This document shows, in pieces, positions 22,074-33,732 of a stretch of 64,000 bases of DNA. The stretch covers positions 42,056,408 through 42,120,407 of the forward strand of contig JAJKFL010000003.1 of assembly GCA_021186555.1 (NCBI GenBank). The letters are read 5' to 3'. The notes below the pieces were generated by a model. It was not told the origin of the DNA. It was given only the letters and a program-made list of their open reading frames with translations, and made no database searches. Made by a program: the position numbers and the translations under genes. The stretch's first letter is position 1; the number at the start of each line of letters is the position of its first letter. Origin of the DNA: Reticulitermes speratus (Eukaryota > Arthropoda > Insecta > Blattodea > Rhinotermitidae).

Positions 22074-24305
22074 ATAAAAATTCCTAATGCAGATTTTAAA
22101 TTACGAACATGATCTATCTCCACACAAAGTGTTAGAACCATTCACGTATCTCCAATTGTCTCCAATCCATCCACTTTATCACCCAAGGATTAGAGCAATG
22201 TGTGATTATAAAACATTCACAAAGACAAGTTCTCTTCTCCATTCCACTTTTCCATTTAACATTTTATTATTTTTATCATTATGTCAGCTGTTACAATTAA
22301 CTAACTCCGCGGGAAAAGAGCTATCCTTGAGACTCTAAAAGTCGCTCAGCTTGTCAAAAACTAGGCCTTTTATGGCACCGAAAATTTCATTACTATGTAA
22401 GAAAATGTGAGATTACATACGATATAAAAAGCCAAATCTCATATAATGTTTACTTACTATTGAGTAATACGTACTACGGATTAGGCATCATAAAGCATGA
22501 ACATTTTAATTTAGACATACCGTTGTGATATTACTGAGGAAGTTATCAATATCCGCCAATCACATCACACTTGTTTAGTTCTATACTATTTATACAAGTA
22601 AAGGTTTCGGCCTGAGTACACATAATACCTGCCACGTATATCATGTACTTACTTCAGCCACACACATATAACCTACACGATCAATGAAGACTACGGCCTA
22701 CATACTTTCGGTTTCTTTCTTCCATTACTTGGGGTTATTTATTTTGCAGATCGTCCGTCACTACTTCGCCAGAAACTTGTGAAGGAGGAGGTTGTTTTCG
22801 TAACGCATTATTCGCACTTTAAATCCACTTACAAAAAGTTCTGATGACACACAACACAGGCTATTATCCTGCACAAACGTACTGACTACATATTTTCTCC
22901 TTGCGATCTTATTTACAGTTAAGACAGACTGATAACAAAAACATAAGACATGTGGACAAAGCGTTCAGTGGTGCGGAAGAAAAGAAATTGGAGAACAGAA
23001 AATAAGACAAAGAAATTAAGTAACAGAAAGAGTTCAAGGGGTTCGAGTAGAGGCAGAAGCATGGCATTAAAGAATTGATGAGGGGATATTAGGAAGACGT
23101 GAGACTGTAGTTGAAAAGAGAAAGAGAAAAGGGAGTGTAACTCTGCGAAGGGAGATTGATTAGTCTTCGCATTGGCCAGGTCACTAGACGTGAGGGAAGA
23201 CAGATGAGGGCGCAGAATTTTAGGGATAGTTATCTCAAAACTAAGCCTGCCAACTAATCAACAAACTTCCTATCGTACGGACAAAGGTCTTTATCAGTGC
23301 TCCTGACAAAGGTCACAGACCTCTTAATGAGGTCAGCAGTTTGGTTGATTGAGGGAGTTACATGAGCGACCGGTTTATAAAATGACGGTGGTGACAGGAT
23401 GTTTGGCTCGGAAGGAGGGTCAACAGAAACAGATGAGGACCGCAGCACGTCAGTGCTCTATGGACAGCCATCCCCGGATACCTGGTGACGAAACTTAGGG
23501 TCTTTGGTACGAATTGTAAGCCTAATAGCAGGAACGTAACATACAAACAGAACAACTGCATTCCCATGTGAGAGAAAACGTCAGCGACCAAGCATCTGTC
23601 AGCAAAGTACTTAGTGTCGTCGTCGATCACCAGAGACCACAACTGCTCCACTGCCATCTTTGTCGCTGTCTGAACATGTCACATCACACAAGATTACAGC
23701 TGGGCGCTAAAATTTGGAAGGCTGTGCGTGGCGGTTCTACCAGATAACTACGCTATTCTACAAGGAGGAGAAGCGAAATAATGGGATGCTTATCTCAGTG
23801 ATTTAGTGGCTTATGTGACCTGATCAAATAGATTTCCAATGATCGTTCTCGTGTGGGACTTTATTCACTCTATCTCAGAATGAACCCATTACATCGCATT
23901 ATGCACTTGGAGAAACTAAGATTAGACCTCCTAAAACCCACAAAACTTGCCCGAAACACTTAATTAAAAGCCAATGCAGTCTATTTCACCGGGAGGTTTC
24001 ACAAGTAGCATTAACTGCTAGGGCAGATATTGCTGAAACGTCCATAATGACTTACTGAAGGTTCTTTATCATAGAAATGTGGCCTATATTTATGAAAGAG
24101 TGCAGCCATCTGTCTTGTAACTCATGAATCAGTCAAAATAACAACGTTCAGAGCCCAAAACCACGAAACATCGCGTGTAGTAGTTAAACTGTGACATGCT
24201 ATAAATCTGAATTTCACATCTCCTGACTACTTTTGTGTCACAGATTTTGAACTCAACAAAGAAAAGTAATATTCGGATATAGAGAACAAGACAATTAGAA
24301 GCTCA
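22074..24305. other. No supported feature
   Basis: About 2.2 kb. It includes a purine-rich stretch at about 22960-23150 and a minus-strand 99-codon open frame at 23358-23657 with hydrophobic segments but no recognised family. No exon-like chain is seen. Confidence 0.5.
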
Positions 24306-24490
24306 ACAGTTTGTAATTCTCTAAAATGGGCGGGACACATAACACGGATGGAAAAGATAAGAAATACGATAAACAGACTTCCAACAAAATTTTGACTTGA
24401 AAAGAAAAGGGATAAGACCACCCTTAAAACCTAAGGGTAATACAAAAGTGATCTTAAAAATTACGGACGTGAATGTATGGACAGTATTAA
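24306..24490 (+). pseudogene. LINE C-terminal relic, copy 2
   Basis: One frame reads LKWAGHITRMEKIRN (24321 onward), matching the RLxWAGHVxRM block of LINE polyproteins. It is soon followed by a stop and, in another frame, KGIRPPLKPKGNTKV, compatible with the following GxRPxGRPxxRW block. The copy is short, frameshifted and dead. It appears closer to the LKWAGHI type than to the family C-terminus at 33100. Confidence 0.6.
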
Positions 24491-25671
24491 TATGCTCGGG
24501 GATCCACTCGCCTACTGTAGTGAATATGACGATGAAACATTGAATATGTAAAGCTCGACAAATTTATTGATCAAGTGTCAGCTTCTCAAGAAGAAATTCT
24601 TTTCTTGAATTTCATATTTCATGATGACAGTAATTAATAATATTAATAATAACAATAATAATAAACTCTTCTCTTCAGGAATATGTAAGTATAAATATTT
24701 GTAGGCCCGCTTAATCAACGTATACACTTCATTCTACCAACGCCTTAGCTAGACTGATACTGAATACTAAGGAACACAGATATATCTGTCACATCTTTGG
24801 ATCCTGAGTTCTCAGTTTCTGTTCGGATGAAGTCATTGTGTAATCCAGAACAGGAGTGAGTAGATAGGGCATGTCTTTCGCGGAGTTCAGACACCATTAT
24901 AAAGAAGTTTGCGTATACCAGGTGTGCAGCCAAAGGGGGACTACCGAGCTGCAATCCCCTCTTCAAAAACGAAATTTTAAAGACACAGATTTTGTAGACA
25001 CAGTGATGTCAAACGTTTTACGTGATTTACCCTTCAGCCAAAATCAGCCAATAAAATCGGATGATGAATAGTACACTGGAATATTGAAAAATAGAATAAA
25101 AAACTTGGGATGTTTTAGATGAATTTAAAATAACAAGAAGATTTGGCTTTGTGATCTGAATTAGGTGAGTCATGGAACGTGAAGTTATATTCATGTGTAT
25201 ATAAATGCAGTTTCAAATAGTGTTATGTTACAGTTATATTTACGCAATTATTTTATAGCACAATTTTTAAAATTAAACAATTTATATATAGCCTCAGGGT
25301 CAGTCCCCTTCCCGACTGAAAATTTTGTAGCGTGCTCCAGAACCTACATTGTACAGACCAAGATATAAAAAGGAGACAAAAGAAAAGAAAAGGGGAAAGG
25401 AAACAAGAGAAAAGATGAAATGAATGAGGACGCTGTATTTGTAATGTAACGTTCAAGGAGTACTAGTCAGTGTGGTATTGCTTTAAGTGAACTGTACGTT
25501 ATGAGTGACGGGAGGCATAAGACGATATATTGAACAAAATCCTTCCACCGATAGCGTCAATGGTACAGCCAAAAGAACGGGCGTTCTCACTGATCTGTTC
25601 GCAGGTAGCAGCAGTGTTCAGCGGTACCAATTCGTACGCGGGGAAATACAGAGCCTGAAGTCCGATATCCT
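24491..25671. other. Mostly featureless; AAT-rich microsatellite
   Basis: An imperfect AAT/ATT trinucleotide run lies at about 24630-24663. Otherwise no gene or recognised repeat. Confidence 0.55.
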
Positions 25672-26595
25672 GATGTAGGTTACCTTGGTTACCTTAAGTA
25701 GAAACCGACTTAGGCTGCCTTCGTTATCCTAAGTACAACCTGACTTGGGTTACCTTGGTTATCCCAAGTACGTAACGACTTAGGCTGCCTTCGTTATCCT
25801 AAGTACAACCTGACTTGGGTTACCTTGGTTATCCCAAGTACGTAACGACTTAGGCTGCCTTCGTTATCCTAAGTACAACCTGACTTGGGTTACCTTGGTT
25901 ATCCCAAGTACGTAACGACGTAGGCTGCCTTGGTTATCCTAAGTAAAACCTGACTTAGTTTACCTTCATTATTCTAAGTACAAACTGACTGGTTATCCTA
26001 AATACAACCCGACTTAGGCTGCCTTGATTATCCTAAGTAATATCTGAGTTAGGCTGCCTTGTTTATCCTAAGTACCACATGCCTTAGGTTGCCTCGGTTA
26101 CTCTCAGTAAATTCCGATTTAAGCTGACTTTGTTGTCCTCAGCACATCCTGACTTAGGCCGCCTTGGTTGTCCTAAGTATTACCAGACTTTCATTACCTT
26201 GGTTATCCTAAGTAAATCCTAACTTACGTCATCTTGGGTATCCTAAGTACAACCTGACTTAAGCTTCTTTGTTATCCTAAGTAAAACCTGACTTAGGTTA
26301 CCTTGGTTATCCTAAGTACAACCCGACTTAAGCTGCCTTGGTTATCCTAAGTAAAACCTGACTTAAACTGCCTTGGTTATCCTAAGTAAAACCTGACTTA
26401 CGTTACCTTGGTTATTCTAAGTACCACATGACTTAGGTTGCCTCGGTTGCCCTCAGTAAATTCTGACTTAAGCTTAGTTGACCTCAGTACGTCCTGACTT
26501 AGGCCACTTTGGTTGTCCTAAGGGCAGCTTGACTCAGGTTGCCTCGTTTGCCCTCAGTACAGCCTCACTTAGGTTGCGTTGGTTGCCCTCAGTGT
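25672..26595. repeat. Minisatellite, ~35-bp unit, with 70-bp higher-order repeat
   Basis: About 26 tandem units of roughly 35 bp with consensus parts CTTAGGTTACCTTGGTTATC and CTAAGTACAACCTGA. Each unit contains CTTAGG and, 13 bases later, CCTAAG, so every unit can fold into a hairpin. At 25709-25918 three 70-bp dimers appear identical; the flanking units, especially after 25920, are increasingly diverged. The array has no spacer structure, so it is not CRISPR, and TTAGG is only part of a longer unit, so it is not telomeric. Confidence 0.95.
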
Positions 26596-27940
26596 AGTTT
26601 CAACGCAAATACAAGGATGATACCACATTCCCAGCACCGAAATAAAGAACCACTGCCTTTTAAAGAACGATTTATCTGATCACCGCACACTTAAAGTGCT
26701 GCAGATAAAATACCTCCATATTACGCCTATACAGATTAGTATTTAATATGTTTTACTAATAATCCAGCATGTTTCGATCAATACAGAATATCACCTAGGA
26801 GCCGTTTTACGAGTCGATACGTGGTATTGCCGTGGCTTACGTATCTGGGTACATAATCACAACCTAACACAGATGTAGACAAACTTTCGTTAAGTAAACG
26901 CTTCAGCATATCATAAGCCAATATACGTACACCGAACCAAACACTAGGACTATTACTGAAATCTCATCAAGCAGCATAAGACAGTTCAGCTATTGAGCAG
27001 GCATGACATAAAACAGAAATGCATACAAAATTCTAGATGATAAACCTGGAGGAGATCATTTCGGAGATATAAGTGGTAAATGACAGGATAATATTAAAAC
27101 GGATCACAGAGAAATAAAATATGGGGGCTTAGAATGGATTAAATTATCCCACAATAGGATTCAGCGGCCGGGTTTTGTATCACAGTTAATAAACCTATGT
27201 GTTCCATATTTAAGCTGCAGAATGTGCCGGATAAGCTCAGAAATCATTGCTTTGTCAAGAAGAACATGTTGGAGTTAATTAACTCTATAACGTGACGCCT
27301 AACCCACAGACTCCTTTCCTAGCCTTCCATCCCCACATTACCACAGGCTCCCCTGTTTCTCACATCGCTGCTGCCACTACTAATAACGAATTGTGGCATC
27401 GAATTTCAAATTATATTTCATATACACAACAAACGAGAATTCCACTGTGCGCCACATTTATACGTTTTGATTTATTCAAATGTCTTGCTAAATACAAACC
27501 ACGCAGTTTGATAGGATAGGGGGAGGTGCTCATTTTAGAATGCACCTAAAATTTGCTATGCATTCAACAGATGTCACCAATCTCACATGTCATCAGATTA
27601 AAAGTTAATGAGGCAAGCATTCTGCATGCTTGTTTGTAATACAGCCGTCTATCTTCCTGCACGGATCACTGTGCACCATTCATGGTGGAAATATTTCCCA
27701 TGCACCAGCTCATTTTATTTAGCTGTACGCACAAAACATCCTCATGTTACATCAGTTGTACAGGGCACTGATAATAAAATGGTGGCCCGCATGCCGCATG
27801 TGGCCCGTCTACATTATTTTGGCAACAGGCGAAACATTTACAAATCAACCACGAGCATGGCTCAGAGATTAAAATATGTATAGCAACGTTTGATCAATAA
27901 GATCACAAAACTGGTTTAAAATCGCTGAGCAAAATTTTTT
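26596..27940. other. No supported feature
   Basis: AT-rich DNA with short open frames only (27292-27519, 27608-27883); no motif recognised. Confidence 0.55.
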
Positions 27941-27978
27941 GTGCGTGTGTGTGTGTGTGTGTGCGTGTGTGTTTGTGT
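27941..27978. repeat. (GT)n microsatellite
   Basis: GT dinucleotide run with two GC interruptions. Confidence 0.95.
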
Positions 27979-28359
27979 ACTTTCACTATGGCCCAAATAT
28001 CGTCTCACACGCGCTGGTTGCGTGACTACAACGCTGCATAGGCAGATTCTGCGAGAGGAGAGACGATTGCAGGAAGAGATTCGAATAGCAGTTAATCGAA
28101 ATTTACACTGAAAAGTATTTAGAATGTCTCTGACCACGGAAAAATCGATACCTAATGTCCAGGTATATTAACTAAAATTATTTTTTCATAAAGTTCGCCC
28201 TGCTATAGTTGTAGTGAAATCTTTGTTACGTAATCACGGCTCAAGTAACATAGCCAACAATGCTAAATGCGAAGAGACTGCCCCTCCTATTATAAACCGT
28301 AAGGTAGAAGACAGAGGACCAAGTCAAGCGTGCTGGCCTTATACTCCTTTGTCAGAATC

Positions 28360-28401
28360 ACTCCCTGATGATGGCCACTCGGTATCGAAACATGTAGGAG
28401 T
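28360..28401 (+). ncRNA. Hammerhead-like ribozyme motif, copy 2
   Basis: ACTCC (28360-28364), CTGATGA (28365-28371), extra T, hairpin region GGCCACTCGGTATC, GAAACATGTA (28387-28396), GGAGT (28397-28401). Stem I (ACTCC/GGAGT) is perfect and the CTGATGA box is canonical. The cleavage-position base would be A. Stem II has decayed. GTGCATAAGTTGGTT follows at 28429-28443. A second, opposite-strand motif lies at 28460-28504, so the two converge on the shared box. Confidence 0.5.
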
Positions 28402-28459
28402 TTTATACTTCTGAATGTATTTTATTAAGTGCATAAGTTGGTTAATGTACTAATTATAA

Positions 28460-28504
28460 GACGCTACGTTTCGGGCACAGGTTCAGTCTCCGTCTTCAGG
28501 CTTG
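28460..28504 (-). other. Hammerhead-like motif variant, minus strand
   Basis: On the minus strand: GCCTGAAGACGGAGACTG, then AACCTGTGCCCGAAACGTAG. It keeps CTGAAGA...CGAAAC but has GAAACGTA instead of GAAACATGT and only a two-base stem I. It forms a convergent pair with the motif at 28360. Confidence 0.4.
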
Positions 28505-29186
28505 CTTCTTCCAAAAGAACTATCACTATTTGTTTATTATTTACACTGTCATTAAAACCCGGATTAACGTCAAATTAGCAAATACCACATATTCCAAAAA
28601 CAATTCAGAAAATATGGTTAAGCAGATATCGCTAGACAACAAATACACAAAATATATAACTGCTCACTGTAAATATTCATACTCACTTAACACTAGCTAC
28701 TCTTTACTTAGAGGAATTATTATGCTTCAACACATATGATAAAAAAGCCTATCAATTCAAATTCGATATTGTTGTTTGGACTTGTTTCCTACTAGCGAAT
28801 TCGATGCGAAGCCTGCGCACAGCCGTTTTTATTACAATAATTTTGTTGCTGATTTATACCGTTCTCTAATTTTGCTGCTTTAATGTGTTACAGTTAGTTT
28901 TCCCAGGTTTTTTTTACTATAATCGTTATTTCACTGTGCCTGGTGTCGGTGTTTGTTGATTGGTATTACTCTTATAGACGTATTTATAGGCGGTTTATTT
29001 AAAGTCCCCGTCAGTAGGTCAGGCTTTAGCTAATGTAGCGTCGAATGATGTGAATATTAAGAAAGAAGGAATTGGGAAGGATGTGACAGAAAGCCACAGT
29101 GTTCAAATGTGACGTATGTCTTGCCTATACTGTGATTTGGCAACAACTTCTGAGGAACATCACGAATCTCATTTGGGCTAGTTTAT
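28505..29186. other. No supported feature
   Basis: AT-rich DNA; nothing recognised. Confidence 0.55.
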
Positions 29187-29257
29187 GTCCCTGACGAGAT
29201 TCGAACGGAGAACGTGCCGAATACAAGTCGAAGACTTTACCGATTGAGCCAACCTAG
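29187..29257 (-). other. tRNA-like sequence (pseudo-tRNA or SINE head)
   Basis: On the minus strand it has box A-like TTGGCTCAATCGGTAAAG and box B-like CCGTTCGAATCTCGTC at normal spacing. The anticodon stem keeps only about three pairs around a TGT triplet and the acceptor stem does not close, so a functional tRNA gene is unlikely. Confidence 0.45.
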
Positions 29258-30299
29258 ATTAAGGTGTCAGGTCCGTCCTTCCTTCCAACCATCCATCCAC
29301 TACTTCCGCTGTCTTCCGTAAAAGAGGAAAACAATACTAATATTTATTTGCTGTGTCTCAAGTATACTTTATAGTATTCATTTCCGTGCACTAAATGACA
29401 ATTTATGATACAATAACAAAAAACAAAATATTTTAATATACAGTTTTACAATTAAAATGTGTATATTATTGATATTTTATACTCATTATTTTAATGTTAA
29501 TTTCCAACGTAATTGTAATCCAGATCTACTATTTAATATACTCTCATTATACGGAATATTTTTTCATATTTCTGCTCCTACCGTGGACTCCAGGATATAC
29601 ACGTAGGTCATGTATTATTATTTTAATGTAATTCATGTTGCATATTTTATTGATGTTTTCTCTCTGAGGACGACCCTTAAAGAACGAAATATGTTGGATT
29701 TTTACAACTATAATTGTAAAATTATATATTGCAATATTGTGTATTATGTTGGTTACTGTATCTTAAATTAAAATCACCAGTATATATTTCATTTTTTTGC
29801 TAACATCTGGTTTACACCTGAAAACATCACTTGCATTAGTCATATATTATTTTACATATTCTATAAGCATATGAATTTCTATTTAAGTACAAATATGCTC
29901 CACAGTCCCAAATTCTCCTGAAAGGGTGAGCATTAAGGTAGCCTATGTTTGGTTGCAAATGCACAGAAGTTTCGTTCCATTTCAAACAGTGACGCTGTGT
30001 GCAGCCACCCAGTGCACAGTTTGTGTTGGGTTCAAAACATATGACAAGTCACAAAGTTCCTGTCGGTCAGAAAAATCGTAGCTGAACTGCAGCAGACATT
30101 TTGACTGATTATGAACAGCACGCACAATACAACTGCCCACGTTCACCTGCAGTCCCTGTTATAAGTTTACACAGTGCTGCGGCCGGAGGTACGATACAGT
30201 CAGTCGCAATGCCGTGAAGCACAGGCTAGCTATGTGGGCACATGAGGCATGTGCATGCAGAAAACTTGATGTTAGCAGAGGTATGCTTTGGAGCAGCAA
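29258..30299. other. AT-rich; one decayed hammerhead-like motif
   Basis: At about 29657-29700 the plus strand has TCTGAGGACGACCC, then AACGAAATATGTTGGA, which keeps the CTGAGGA and GAAATATGTT parts of the motif family with weak helices. Nothing else recognised. Confidence 0.4.
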
Positions 30300-31150
30300 C
30301 GAATTATTATTTATATTATTGTTATTATTTATCACCTTCATGCAGTTTATTTAAAATTATACCTGGAACAGGCTATGTTTCTATGGTATATAGTGTTGCA
30401 GCTATTCTGTAGTTACAATTACGGTATATGTAATGTTACTTCCCATGCTGACTGTTTTGTACTTATACGTTAGTTTGTGTGCAGTGCCCAATATTGCTGT
30501 TTTCTGTAGCTCCTTGATGTCGTGTTTTTCCGGTATGTTGCTCAGGTACTTTCTGAATGATTTTGATACGGCTGCAGTTGTCCTTTGTTTTCACTTTCCA
30601 CATGCGCTGTATGTCTATTATAAGGTCTTTATATTTTGTGATCTTCTCGGCTTCTTTCTTGATCACATTTCTGTCTCCTACAATTGCAAAATCGATTAGC
30701 CTAAGCGTGCCTTGTTTATTATCACGGATTATGATGTCCGGTTTATGGTTAAGGATGGTTCTGTCGGTTTGCACTTTTTGGTTCCATAATATGGTTACTT
30801 TACCTTCATGACTTGTTTCTACCAATTTTGGTACATGTTCGTGCCACTGTTATTTTTCTAATTTTACCCCTATTTCCTTGCATATGAAAATTATAGTTGA
30901 TTACACACTCTACAATGTGTCTTTATGTATTTCTTTCTTGCCTCTATTGGGCTTGCTGGTAAAATGTGTCTATTGTCTCGTCACACTTTTGACATACTCT
31001 GCATTTGCTATCGATTTCTGTTTGTGATGTTTTTCTTGCGTGATATTTCGTTTGTAATGTCTGATTTTGTGCTGCTGTTATCTCACTATCAGTTTCTGCT
31101 TTCAGATCTCCCATCAACAACCACAGGAACGTGTCTTATGCATTATTAAG
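30300..31150 (-). pseudogene. Non-LTR retrotransposon C-terminal relic (zinc-finger and PD-(D/E)xK-like region)
   Basis: Read on the minus strand from about 31140: WLLMGDLKAETDSEITAAQ; CRVCQKCDETID (start of a CCHC-like finger, third ligand lost); a frame change; ARKKYIKTHCRVC; a frame change; ICKEIGVKLEK; HEHVPKLVETSHEGKV; KPDIIIRD...LIDFAIVGDRNVIKKEAEK; KYKDLIIDIQRMWKVKTK; and YKTVSMGSNITYTV near 30440. This order is that of the C-terminal end of a widespread LINE whose KPDII...LIDVAI...KY pattern fits a restriction-like PD-(D/E)xK endonuclease. The reverse transcriptase is absent, so the copy is 5'-truncated. Multiple frameshifts and stops make it dead. TAA-rich sequence at about 30300-30335 may be the 3' tail. 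Confidence 0.8.
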
Positions 31151-31182
31151 TTATAATAATAATAATTATTATTATTATTTAT
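31151..31182. repeat. (AAT/ATT)n microsatellite
   Basis: Trinucleotide run switching from AAT to ATT, directly at the 5' limit of the LINE relic. Confidence 0.8.
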
Positions 31183-31504
31183 AACACTACAAGTATGTTT
31201 ACTTTCAATCGTAGGTCAGAATTGAGAGGTTACACGGCATTGCTGATTGGTACTCGAAACTTTGCAAGTTGCTATCCCAGCTCGGATACCGGCCACTTTA
31301 AATCAAGTTTCTTGTGGTTGTGCACAGTTCTTGAGACAAGTGTCACAACAGCAAACAAATACAGATTATGAAAGCGCTCTTTCATGTCCTTACAATTTAC
31401 CATTCATAATCATCCTGTGGTACCAGTCGACGTTTTATGAGTCATTAACCAACCAACTAACTAAATGATTGCCTGCCTGACAGACAGACAGACTTACTGA
31501 CTGG

Positions 31505-31850
31505 CTAAATCCATGGCTCGGAGTCCTTCTTCAGATGGAACAGTTTCTTAGCAAATGCCAAAATTCCCCGCATTTTATAAACACCGAAGTTCGGAACAGG
31601 TCACCACTTATCCTTAGCCAGAAGAATCCACTCCACACGGTCCCATTCTCTGTATTTAAAGTCTATTTTAATACAGTCCTCTCATTTGGGCCTATGTCTT
31701 CAAAGAGGTTTCCTTCCTTCCGGTTTACACACCAAAACACTGCAATAATTTCCCTTTCTCTCCCATGCCTGCTACTGCTCCGCCCATCTCATCCTGCTCT
31801 GTTTGATGACCCCAACAATTATACGACTCTCACATTCACTTTCTTTACTA
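31505..31850 (-). pseudogene. LINE C-terminal and 3' end relic, copy 3
   Basis: On the minus strand: IIVGVIKQSRMRWAEQ, then VLVCKPEGRKPL, a stop, EDCIKIDF, then VEWILLAKDKW, which follow the blocks IIxxIKSRRMRWAGHVARM, VLVGKPEGxRPLGRP, EDNIKMDL and DWIDLAQDRDRW in order. The 3' untranslated part is then TTCGGTGTTTATAAAATGCG...GACTCCGAGCCATGGATT, the same end as the copy at 59752. Stops and frameshifts show decay. The 132-codon plus-strand frame at 31535-31933 is an antisense shadow of this relic. Confidence 0.75.
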
Positions 31851-32179
31851 TCGAGTTCTCCTTTACAGTGCTACACTTATGCTGTTTGCAGTTGCATATG
31901 ATGGACACGTTATGGATTTATTATGCAGACTAGATGTAAGATGACTTGCACGAAAATGGATATGAATACGAATGTAGTTGGTGCAGACAGTCTACACAGA
32001 ACATGAGATATATGGTGCTGCTGTGCTGGTTAATTATCTATTCCATATGTAAGGGAGCAATGTAAATTGCGCTTAAACAAAACTCCCAAAAATTGGGCCT
32101 ACACATGCAAGACATAAACAGAATCTTTTCAAAATATAATAATCTCGCACTTTGATGACTGTTATCCCGTTGTGCTGTT

Positions 32180-32232
32180 ATTATCATTCGACACAAACAC
32201 AGGTTCTGTCTAAACGGATCATCATCAGGCTT
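32180..32232 (-). other. Decayed hammerhead-like motif
   Basis: On the minus strand: GCCTGATGATGATCCG, then GACAGAACCTGTGTTTGTG, then TCGAATGATAAT. It has a canonical CTGATGA followed by TGATCC as in the copies at 52925 and 53186, and an AACCTGTG loop like the variant at 28460, but the GAAAC part is lost. Confidence 0.35.
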
Positions 32233-32529
32233 CGTACAAAAACAATATGTGAAAAATAAACATGCTCTTTTTACCTTTTACGTACTGTTTTATGTCTTTA
32301 TGGTGCCGGTACTTACATTAAAAGGAACTTTCTTAAATACTGAATCACGCACACTAGAAGTTACTCGTTGACACTCGGGGACAGTAAATCAAAATAAGAC
32401 ACGTGTGATTTTCGATACTAATTAAGCAAGGTGAATGAGAAGACTGACAGAGAGGACACACTTCCTGGCTCAGGCATGCACACTGAAGGTCAAACCAGAC
32501 GTGATGCAAATGCAAAATGGCCCCGTGCG

Positions 32530-32745
32530 AATACATACATACGTACATACATACATACATACATACATACATACATACATACATACATACTTACATACAC
32601 ACACATACATATATACGTACATACACACATACATAAATACATACATACATACATACATTCACGTACATACATACACACACATACATATATACGTACATAC
32701 ACACATACATACAGACACACACGTACATACATACACATATACACA
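32530..32745. repeat. Long (ACAT)n microsatellite
   Basis: About 215 bp of ACAT with ACGT, ACAC and ATAT variants. A core of about 37 bp containing ATACATATATACGTAC is repeated 76 bp apart (about 32605 and 32681). Long open frames on both strands (poly Tyr-Ile-His-Thr and Met-Tyr-Val-Cys patterns) are repeat artefacts. Confidence 0.95.
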
Positions 32746-33099
32746 ACCCTTCTATCCCACCAGTTGGTTCCGAAGAACAAACATTGCGTGTTTCTGTGTA
32801 CATGCGTGTGAGAAAGAAAAAAATTCGTATTCAAGACAGAGACATACTTTGCCAACTAGCTGAGACGCTCCCTAGAGAAATTTCCTTCAATCTTGCATAA
32901 TATGGCGTCTCGTATCGAGCTACCCTAAGAGCCCCCCTGAATCAGGGATGACCAGATTCTCCGCCAGAAAGAGTGACACTCAGTTAAGAAAGACTACACA
33001 GCAACTGATTTAACGCTGCGCAACTGTAATACACTTGGCAGCTACAGCGGTTAAGCAGAAACCAAACTCAAGAGCTCTTGGAGGCAAAACATTTCACGT
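32746..33099. other. No supported feature
   Basis: No recognised gene or repeat between the microsatellite and the LINE relic. Confidence 0.55.
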
Positions 33100-33386
33100 A
33101 ATTTATCGTTTGTGCAACCCGAAACTGCGTTCGCAAGATACAGCTACTGGAACCCATCCTGAGCAAATCAAATGCAGTCCATAATTTCCCAAATTATTTC
33201 TTTAAGATAAATTCTAATTATACACTTCCACCTACATCTAGGTCTCCTATATGGTGTTTTCTCTACAGATCTGTACCCGTATTTGCTACAACGACCGGCC
33301 AATCTCACCCATCTTGACATAATCAACCTAATAATATCCCGTAAAATGTACAAACCGTGAAGCTTCCGCACTTGACGCCAACTCAA
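33100..33386 (-). pseudogene. LINE C-terminal relic, copy 4
   Basis: A continuous minus-strand frame (33168-33386) reads LHGLYILRDIIRLIMSRWVR, then LAGRCSKYGYRSVEK, then RPRCRWKCIIRIYLKEIIWE, ending IMDCI. This parallels the LINE blocks IIxxIKSRRxRWAGHVARM, GRPRRRWEDNIKMDLREIxW and DWI. Downstream GCGAACGCAGTTTCGGGTTG corresponds to the family's AATGCGGTxATGAACCTCCGGGTT end. Key residues are substituted (AGH to AGR, RRRW to RCRW), so this is an old copy. Confidence 0.7.
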
Positions 33387-33732
33387 AATAAGTTTTTGCT
33401 ATTTCTCCATTCAAATAACCTTCGCCTTGTTTTGTCATAAGGTTGTATAAGGACATCTCCGTAACTTAAAAACGACCTGTCATTTCGACACATGTTTCCA
33501 CATTAAAACAACTACGAATAATTTTAAGAGAGGTATGACATTCTGGAGAAAAAACTTTTTCAGTGCAATAATATTTTAGGAAAGCACACTGAAAAGAACC
33601 AATATCTGACAGACTCTTATCTTATGTAAAGGCGTTGTTTCAACTGCAACACTTATTGCTTCAGATTACACGAAAAATTTGTTATTATTACGTAATTAAA
33701 GCCTTTAAATTAAATTTATAATGATGTTTAAA
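33387..33732. other. No supported feature
   Basis: AT-rich DNA; nothing recognised. Confidence 0.55.

Noticed and set aside
23358..23657. 99-codon minus-strand frame with hydrophobic stretches
   Set aside because: No recognisable domain, no splice-consistent neighbours, and AT-rich third positions are not distinctive.
25672..26595. CRISPR-like regular repeats
   Set aside because: Units are head-to-tail with no unique spacers, in a eukaryotic context; it is a minisatellite.
25672..26595. Interstitial telomere array (TTAGG)
   Set aside because: TTAGG appears once per ~35-bp unit and not in tandem.
27765..27850. Possible second hAT element (GTGGCCCGCATGCCGCATG)
   Set aside because: No paired terminal inverted repeats or 8-bp duplication found.
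29187..29257. Functional tRNA gene
   Set aside because: Box A and box B are present, but the anticodon and acceptor stems do not close properly.
31535..31933. 132-codon plus-strand open frame
   Set aside because: It is antisense to a LINE C-terminal relic, which explains the sequence on the minus strand.
32354..32863. Several overlapping open frames on both strands
   Set aside because: All are low-complexity readings of the ACAT microsatellite.
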